The position numbers and the translations under genes are program-made. A DNA stretch of 64,000 nt, from positions 4,030,001-4,094,000 of the forward strand of contig NZ_CP073343.1 in NCBI RefSeq assembly GCF_024397855.1, written 5' to 3'. Origin of the DNA: Marinomonas rhizomae. Its GTDB lineage: Bacteria > Pseudomonadota > Gammaproteobacteria > Pseudomonadales > Marinomonadaceae. The notes under the pieces are model-generated. The model was not told where the DNA came from and made no database searches. It worked only from the letters and a program-made list of their open reading frames with translations. Below, one piece after another: positions 58,081-64,000 of this stretch (its first letter is position 1; every line of letters begins with the position of its first letter).

Positions 58081-60609
58081 TCAACGCTCAATTTGAAATA
58101 TTTGGTTCAACTCTTTGATAGTAAAAGGTTTTGAAATAAATAAATCATCGTCTTTTAATTGATATTTTTGTTTTAATTCGTCTTTTGGCAAGCCAGACAT
58201 CAGCAATATTGGCCCAGTAAAACCAGACAAATCAGAATTCAGACTGTGTGCCAGCTCAACACCGCTCATGGTTCCAGCTAAGTTAACATCCGACACAATA
58301 GCATCCGGCACAATGGCTTTATTCAAAGCATTCATCACCGCTTCGGCGCATTCAAAGGTTTGCACCATAAAGCCCATTTTTTCTAATTGTTCACGCATGA
58401 CTCGACATACTTCTTCGTCGTCTTCTACCAGCCACACCAAGCTCAATTCAGGCAAGACTATCACGCCTTGATTGAGGCCTTTCTCTTCAGCCGCTTCGCC
58501 ACTATCTAAAATCAAGTCAGGCGATGTAATTTGTTGGGGCAAAAACAAGCAAACACGCGTCCACTTGCCTTTTTCGGAGGTGACTTTGATTTCACCACCA
58601 CTTTGTTTCACAAAACCATAAATCATGCTCAAACCCAAACCACTGCCTTTGCCGACAGGCTTAGTAGTGAAGAAAGGCTCAAATATGCGGCCAATTACGT
58701 CATCATCAATACCGTCACCCGAGTCTTCTACTCGAATACGAATGGCTGGCACGTCGCTGTCTGGTAAAGTGCACAGCTTGGTTGAAAAGGCCAAACGCCC
58801 ACCATCCGGCATAGCGCTGGCGCTATTTAAGGACAAATTCAACAAGGCATTTTCTAGCTGAGAGGGATCAATCAAACTCACCACATCAGGACATTGCAAA
58901 TCACTTTCGACGACAATATGCGATCCCACACTGTACTCGACCAAATCCAACATGCCTTCGATCAAGTCATCAATCCCAATCGGTACAGGGAAAAGTTGCT
59001 GACGACGACTAAAGGCCAATAAGCGCTGTACCAAGTTGCTGCTTTTCTCAGAAACGACCAAAGCGCGTTCTATGTATCGCGCTTGATCTTCTGTCTGTGG
59101 GCGAGAGTCAGACAGCATTTGTAGATTACCCATAATCGCCGCTAATAGATTATTAAAGTCATGAGCAACGCCACCTGTTAACTGCCCTAACATCTCCATT
59201 TTTTGCGCCTGACGAAGCTGGCTTTCAACACTCTTACGTTCAGTTAAATCCGTGTATAAGGTAACAAAGCCGCCTTCTGGCATTGGCTTGGAACGAAACT
59301 CGATAATTTTCCCCGAATCAAAATGACGCTCAAAACTTTGAAAACGCAAATGACGAGAAACGTTCACTTCTTCCATATGAACTTGCTGATTTTCTAAATT
59401 AAGGTTTTTGTGTTGTCCTTGATTAATAAGGTTTTGTACGTCATCAATCGCCATACCGACGTGCAAGTCATCGTCCGACAAATCAAACAACTTCTGATAA
59501 CCCACGTTCCAAGCCACCAAGGCCCCTTTTGCGGAAAATACACTCAAGCCATCGTTCATATTATCGAAGATGGTTTCCAGCAAACGTTTTTGCTCCGATA
59601 GCTCGGCAGTGACTTCCAAACGCCTTAAAGCATCTCGACGAAAAACCTCAAAGGTATCAGCCAAGGTACCAATTTCATCGTTACGGCGTATTCCCGTATG
59701 CTTTGAATCTACACGCCCCAAAGACAGTTGCTCCATGTCATTGGTGACGACACCTAAATCTTTGGTCATGCGTTGGCTGTACCAATACAAACGCGTCAAA
59801 CCCAACAAAAGAAATACTGATATACCGATAATCCAGTTCTGACCACGGGCTACAAAGGTCGATACCTCCTGACGTTGACGGCTCACTTTCTTTTGCAAAC
59901 CACCAACGAAATCACTGACATGCTTACTCAATTGTTCCGACTTAGCTCGAATTGCAATCAGCAAATAATTTTTGCGCTCTTGTATTTGATTCAAACGTCG
60001 ATGCGCCATTAGCAAATCATCAGCAATACTCGCCACTTGCTCGTTTTGTTCTGAAAGTTTTAAGCTTTCCAAGATGCTTTCTGGCACCAAACTCGGCGAT
60101 TCTAGTAATTGCAGTAGCCATACCAAACCTTGCTGATTAGTCACACTAGCGGCATCATCATTTAGCGGCAACTGACGAATCCGAAACTGTTGTGCCAAGC
60201 TGTCTTCTCGTAGATACAACTCTTCCCGCACCAAGGCAACAAGCTCCTCAAGAGTGGTTTGCAGATCATCTAATCGTTTATCGATATCCTGTTGAAAGGC
60301 TGAATCCGTCAAACTGTCAGCGACGCCACGAAGCTCAAGAATACGACGATGAATGCGCTCAGATTCGGTTTGTAATTGAAAAGGACGCCCAGAACCAGCG
60401 GTATAAGGTGCTATCGCGGCCAATTGCGCAACGCCTTCGGCGAGCGTTAAAGAGGTCGAGATTTCAGGTAGGGTTTCTGACTCAAATTCTGACAAAGAAG
60501 CTTCACTAACGCGCATGGATTGCCAGCCAATACCCACCATAAAAAACGCTACCAAGCTAATCGCTAAAATAGACAAGGAGGCTTTCTGACGGATACTGGT
60601 AAAACGCAT
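58081..60609 (-). CDS. Hybrid sensor histidine kinase
   Basis: 842 residues. Helix 1 (10-30), a helical periplasmic domain (31-256), helix 2 (258-278), HAMP (about 279-333), PAS (about 345-455), HisKA with His483 (GGVAHDFNNLL), HATPase (ending GKGSGLGLSMIYGF, about 655-668), and a C-terminal receiver with Asp774 (IVSDVNLAG). TorS/LuxQ-like domain order but no Hpt domain. Stop/start: the upstream regulator stop TAA directly abuts this ATG. Likely senses the sugar-loaded binding protein or another periplasmic signal and controls frcBCA. Confidence 0.92.
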   Translation of the reverse strand: MRFTSIRQKASLSILAISLVAFFMVGIGWQSMRVSEASLSEFESETLPEISTSLTLAEGVAQLAAIAPYTAGSGRPFQLQTESERIHRRILELRGVADSLTDSAFQQDIDKRLDDLQTTLEELVALVREELYLREDSLAQQFRIRQLPLNDDAASVTNQQGLVWLLQLLESPSLVPESILESLKLSEQNEQVASIADDLLMAHRRLNQIQERKNYLLIAIRAKSEQLSKHVSDFVGGLQKKVSRQRQEVSTFVARGQNWIIGISVFLLLGLTRLYWYSQRMTKDLGVVTNDMEQLSLGRVDSKHTGIRRNDEIGTLADTFEVFRRDALRRLEVTAELSEQKRLLETIFDNMNDGLSVFSAKGALVAWNVGYQKLFDLSDDDLHVGMAIDDVQNLINQGQHKNLNLENQQVHMEEVNVSRHLRFQSFERHFDSGKIIEFRSKPMPEGGFVTLYTDLTERKSVESQLRQAQKMEMLGQLTGGVAHDFNNLLAAIMGNLQMLSDSRPQTEDQARYIERALVVSEKSSNLVQRLLAFSRRQQLFPVPIGIDDLIEGMLDLVEYSVGSHIVVESDLQCPDVVSLIDPSQLENALLNLSLNSASAMPDGGRLAFSTKLCTLPDSDVPAIRIRVEDSGDGIDDDVIGRIFEPFFTTKPVGKGSGLGLSMIYGFVKQSGGEIKVTSEKGKWTRVCLFLPQQITSPDLILDSGEAAEEKGLNQGVIVLPELSLVWLVEDDEEVCRVMREQLEKMGFMVQTFECAEAVMNALNKAIVPDAIVSDVNLAGTMSGVELAHSLNSDLSGFTGPILLMSGLPKDELKQKYQLKDDDLFISKPFTIKELNQIFQIER

Positions 60610-61344
60610 TTAATTAATCCGCACTGGGCCTTGGAAAAAATAGCCAAGGCCACGTTGTGTCTTGATGAACTCTGGCGTTTTCGGATTCGTTTCTATTTTT
60701 CGTCTTAGACGCAGAATCAATACATCAACTGTTCGATCAAATACCTCAGTTTCTAAGCCTCGGCTTTGCTCTATGAGCTGTTCACGAGAAAAGATACGAT
60801 CTGGATGGCGAGCTAACACTTCTAACAGCGAGAATTCACCTAAGGTCAAGGTCACTAACTTGCCGCTTGGGTCATGTAAAAGGCGCGCAGTGAGGTCCAA
60901 CGCCCAACTACCAAATTTCAAACAATCGTGATCTTGATTAATCGTACTTCCCGCTGTTGGTGGGACTTGATAAGAACGGCGTAACAAAGCATGAATTCGC
61001 GCCGTCAGTTCACGTAAATTAAACGGCTTCATCATGTAATCGTCTGCGGCTAACTCTAGCCCTAAAATTCGATCTGTTTCATCACCTTTGCCGGTTAACA
61101 TCATGATTGGCATCGCAAAACGCTCGCGGATATCTCGAGCAAGATTCAAACCATCCTCTTCTCGTAGATATAAATCCATCAATACCAAATCGACAGGCTC
61201 AGCTTCAAGGTGAAGCCACATTTGGCTGCCATTTTCCGCTTCCAGTACTTTGTAACCTTTTTGCGACAAGGCGTCACAAAGCAACTGACGAATATCTTGA
61301 TCGTCATCCACTACCAATAAAGTTTTTTTATGTTGTTCTGTCAT
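60610..61344 (-). CDS. OmpR-family response regulator
   Basis: 244 residues. Receiver with Asp57 (LVLMDLYLREEDG) and ADDYMMKPFNLRELTARIH, then a winged helix (LGEFSLLEVLARHPDRIFSREQLIEQS, VLILRLRRKIE, IKTQRGLGYFFQ). First gene of a regulator-kinase-transporter set, all on the minus strand. Its target is probably the frc operon. Confidence 0.94.
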   Translation of the reverse strand: MTEQHKKTLLVVDDDQDIRQLLCDALSQKGYKVLEAENGSQMWLHLEAEPVDLVLMDLYLREEDGLNLARDIRERFAMPIMMLTGKGDETDRILGLELAADDYMMKPFNLRELTARIHALLRRSYQVPPTAGSTINQDHDCLKFGSWALDLTARLLHDPSGKLVTLTLGEFSLLEVLARHPDRIFSREQLIEQSRGLETEVFDRTVDVLILRLRRKIETNPKTPEFIKTQRGLGYFFQGPVRIN

Positions 61345-61492
61345 TGTCTGGGTTGGAATCCATTATCGTTGTTATTCAAACTAACAAACCGTTATAGCTA
61401 CATTATTAGAGACCTTTCACGATGTTACGAGCTAAGCTCTCATTAATATCATGTTAAAGTTAATAGACGATTAACAAAAGGAAAAGCTTCTC

Positions 61493-61807
61493 GTGCAGCA
61501 GAAAATCCAACCTCAGAAGAAAAACATCCTGCTCACTTTTTTAGATCCTGAGCAATTCATCCACATAGATCAAGATGAAACCGTCTTGGCCGCGTTAGTA
61601 TCCGCAGGTATTCCGATCAAACAAGCTTGCACCAATGGCGTTTGCGGTGTTTGTCTGACGCCCTTGCTATCCGGCGAGATTGATTACGCGGATCGGCAAC
61701 CGCATGGCTTAAACGACAAAGAGAAACGCAATGGCTACTTTCTACCTTGCATCGCCACTTGTAAAACCGATATCTCCATAGACAGGCCTAAAGTGAGACT
61801 GCGCTAA
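61493..61807 (+). CDS. 2Fe-2S ferredoxin-like protein
   Basis: 104 residues, GTG start with AAGGA 10 nt upstream. Cysteines in ACTNGVCGVC (C-x4-C-x2-C) and the fourth in FLPCIATC are the plant-type [2Fe-2S] ligands. Soluble, single domain. Electron partner unknown. Stands alone, 35 bp before hrpB on the same strand, and may be co-transcribed with it. Confidence 0.9.
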   Translation: MQQKIQPQKKNILLTFLDPEQFIHIDQDETVLAALVSAGIPIKQACTNGVCGVCLTPLLSGEIDYADRQPHGLNDKEKRNGYFLPCIATCKTDISIDRPKVRLR

Positions 61808-61842
61808 TAGCCTAAAAACGTTATCATGAGCACAGCGAATTA

Positions 61843-64000
61843 ATGAGCCGTCTTATGTCCAGCGAACTGCCAATTTACCAACTGATTCCTCAGCTAAAAC
61901 ATCAACTATTGCATCACCATGAAGCGATATTAGAAGCCGCTCCCGGTGCTGGTAAAACTACGGTGGTGCCAATTGCCTTAATGGAAGAAGCTTGGCTTAA
62001 GGGCCGCAAGATTATCATATTGGAACCAAGACGTTTAGCTGCCAAAGCCGCTGCAAAGCGTCTTGCTGATACCTTGCAAGAGCCGCTTGGAAAACGCGTT
62101 GGCTATCGTATTCGTCACGAAGGAAAAGAAAGCGCTCAGACACAAGTTTTGGTGGTCACCGAAGGCGTACTAACTCGCATGTTACACGATGATCCCAGTT
62201 TAGATGACATTGCCTTAGTCATCTTCGACGAATTCCACGAGCGTAATTTGCACTCGGACTTAGCCTTTGCCTTATGTTTACAAGCAAGAGAACTGTATCG
62301 CGACGAAGACCCGCTTAAGCTCTTGGTGATGTCCGCCACACTCGATACAACAGCACTCGAATCACGGCTCGCTTGTCCGACTCTCACCAGCCAAGGTCGA
62401 AGCTTTCCTATCATCATGCGTTATAGCAATAAAGCCCTCAAGACCTTTCAAGTCACCGATGAAGTGATTCGACTCACTTGCCAAGCCTTTAATGAAGAAA
62501 CTGGCAGCCTACTCGTTTTCCTACCAGGTCAAAAAGAAATTCGCCAAGCGGCAAGCCAATTACAACAACGTTTAGGTCATGAGCCACATCTAAGCATCTT
62601 GCCTTTGTATGGCGAACTAAGCCTAAAAGAACAAGAGGCGGTGATTGAGCCAACAACTGCTCCCATTCGAAAAATTGTACTCGCCACAGCCATTGCCCAA
62701 ACCAGTTTAACCATTGATGGTATCCGAGTGGTGATTGACAGCGGCCTAAGCCGAGAAGCACGCTTTGATGCCAGCACCGCGACAACGCGCCTACATACTC
62801 GCCGTGCAACTCAGGCAGAAACGACTCAGCGAATGGGCCGAGCAGGACGTACCGAAGAAGGTATTTGTTATCGTTGGTGGAGCGAAGGTCAACAACATCA
62901 ACTCGCCCCACAAGCTCAGCCACAAATAGAGATCAGCGACCTCAGCAGTTTAGTGATGGATTTGGCGAAATGGGGCGTACAAGAACGCCTTGAATTGGAT
63001 TGGATTACACCGCCGCCAAGCAGCCATTGGCAACAATCGATCGACTTGCTAACCAATCTGCAAGCTCTTGAACAAAATCAAACATCACAGCCGTCTTTAG
63101 AGTTAAGCCAACTCGGTGAGCAAATGAGCAATCTCGGCATCGAACCCAGACTCGCTCGATTGCTTTTAGATGGAAAACAAAATGGTGACAGCGATTTGGC
63201 CAGCGCCATCTGCACCATACTGTCAGAAGGCGATCCCTTTGCTAATCATCATAGCGACTTATCTGATCGTCTTCATTGGTTAGCTGGTCACAATCAGGCA
63301 CAGAGTAAGCGACCAAGACAGAACTACTTAAAAGCTCAGCAACAATGGCGAAAACGTAGTCAGCAAATCAGCATTCAACAAACTTCGGCGAATAATCAAC
63401 AGGAAGTCGCCTTTTTATTGATTCGAGCCTTTGCCGACCGCATTGCTCAACGCGTTGGACAAGATCATGACAAGACCCGCTATAAATTGGCCAATGGACG
63501 CATGGCGAGTCTATCGTCACTCGACCCTTGTGCGCAAAGCGAGTGGCTTATTGCGCTGGATATCGGCGGCCATCATGGCCAAGAAGAAGATCGTATTTTC
63601 CTCGCCTACCCGATCAAGCTTTCCACGTTGATAGATGATTTTGCCGATTTATTAATCATCAAAAACCATCTTGCTTGGTCAAAAAAAGACGCTCGCCTGT
63701 TAAGTGAATCACAACGTTGGATTGGCAAACTGTGCATTGATAAACAAACACTGAGCAAGCCATCAGAAGCAGACATCAGCCAAGCAGTTTGCCAGCATAT
63801 TCGCCAAGAAGGACTGACTGTTTTGCCTTGGAACGATTCCAGCGAACAACTACGAGCGCGTCTGCAATTTGCCTTTATACACGATAAACAAAACCTCTGG
63901 TCGGATTGTTCTGATGACGCACTATTAAATGACCTAGAAGAATGGCTCGGGCCATACCTTGGTAAAGTGACCAATCAACAAGCCATGAATAAGCTTCCGT
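61843..64000 (+). CDS. hrpB: ATP-dependent RNA helicase HrpB, C-terminus cut off
   Basis: About 719 codons are present; the family is about 820 residues, so the end is missing. DEAH-type: Walker A AAPGAGKTTVVP, motif II DEFHERNLH, SATLD, and motif VI QRMGRAGRTEEG, followed by the HrpB-specific C-terminal region. ATG at 61843 or 61855, both in frame and both with weak ribosome-binding sites. RNA processing role not fully defined in bacteria. Confidence 0.95.
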   Translation, partial: MSRLMSSELPIYQLIPQLKHQLLHHHEAILEAAPGAGKTTVVPIALMEEAWLKGRKIIILEPRRLAAKAAAKRLADTLQEPLGKRVGYRIRHEGKESAQTQVLVVTEGVLTRMLHDDPSLDDIALVIFDEFHERNLHSDLAFALCLQARELYRDEDPLKLLVMSATLDTTALESRLACPTLTSQGRSFPIIMRYSNKALKTFQVTDEVIRLTCQAFNEETGSLLVFLPGQKEIRQAASQLQQRLGHEPHLSILPLYGELSLKEQEAVIEPTTAPIRKIVLATAIAQTSLTIDGIRVVIDSGLSREARFDASTATTRLHTRRATQAETTQRMGRAGRTEEGICYRWWSEGQQHQLAPQAQPQIEISDLSSLVMDLAKWGVQERLELDWITPPPSSHWQQSIDLLTNLQALEQNQTSQPSLELSQLGEQMSNLGIEPRLARLLLDGKQNGDSDLASAICTILSEGDPFANHHSDLSDRLHWLAGHNQAQSKRPRQNYLKAQQQWRKRSQQISIQQTSANNQQEVAFLLIRAFADRIAQRVGQDHDKTRYKLANGRMASLSSLDPCAQSEWLIALDIGGHHGQEEDRIFLAYPIKLSTLIDDFADLLIIKNHLAWSKKDARLLSESQRWIGKLCIDKQTLSKPSEADISQAVCQHIRQEGLTVLPWNDSSEQLRARLQFAFIHDKQNLWSDCSDDALLNDLEEWLGPYLGKVTNQQAMNKLP

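Overview
The window looks like a chromosomal segment of a marine gammaproteobacterium, most likely Marinomonas or a close Oceanospirillales relative. That placement is inference from gene content and style: TRAP-TAXI and sugar ABC transporters, a BacNav-type channel, a cyanide-insensitive bd oxidase, and moderate-to-low G+C coding sequence. No database search was possible.

Layout. 1-9.6 kb: argS (3' end cut by the window edge), ilvA, rpiA, an NTF2-like protein divergent from a LysR regulator, zntB, fbp, a GlxA-type regulator and a membrane protein. 9.8-15.3 kb: one complete rRNA operon on the minus strand (16S-23S-5S, no tRNA in the spacer) with boxA elements, a P1-type promoter and a terminator. 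15.4-22 kb: sfsA, then a seven-gene thiamine salvage operon (thiD-thiZ-thiX-thiY-tenA-thiM-thiE) behind a TPP riboswitch whose likely expression platform is a hairpin hiding the thiD ribosome-binding site. 22-25.2 kb: an aldo/keto reductase, DoxX-like and flavodoxin-type operon with a divergent LysR gene.

25.3-30.5 kb is accessory DNA stacked at the 3' end of guaA. Three copies of the last guaA codons (25353, 27285, 30511) bracket two segments. One is AT-rich with small unknown genes, including a frameshifted one. The other is G+C-rich and carries a SAM methyltransferase, an internally deleted MFS transporter and an Old Yellow Enzyme reductase. A 355-bp direct repeat contains a 106-codon guaA fragment. 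What looks like the original guaA terminator now lies about 5 kb from the intact gene.

30.5-40.6 kb: guaA, guaB, divergent xseA, a chemoreceptor, and a sigma-54 response regulator with its membrane histidine kinase. 40.6-43.5 kb: a four-gene cyanide-insensitive oxidase operon (38-aa membrane peptide, cioA, cioB, DUF2474-like subunit). The gap between kinase and oxidase holds two tandem GTAAAC-N3-(G/T)TTTAC palindromes, a near-consensus sigma-54 promoter and a perfect FNR box just after the predicted start. This suggests that the two-component system activates the oxidase through RpoN and an FNR/ANR protein represses it. I rate this the most interesting system in the window.

43.5-49.8 kb: a TRAP-TAXI transporter and a TctDE-like two-component operon with its own binding protein; an exact 11-bp tandem repeat before the TAXI gene is a likely regulator site. 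50-53.8 kb: an EamA exporter, a voltage-gated cation channel with an unusually acidic filter (TFEDWTD), a small unknown protein, an MscS-like channel and an AEC transporter. 53.8-61.3 kb: a fructose/ribose-type ABC transporter with two binding proteins, downstream of a hybrid kinase and an OmpR-type regulator. 61.5-64 kb: a 2Fe-2S ferredoxin and hrpB, cut by the window end.
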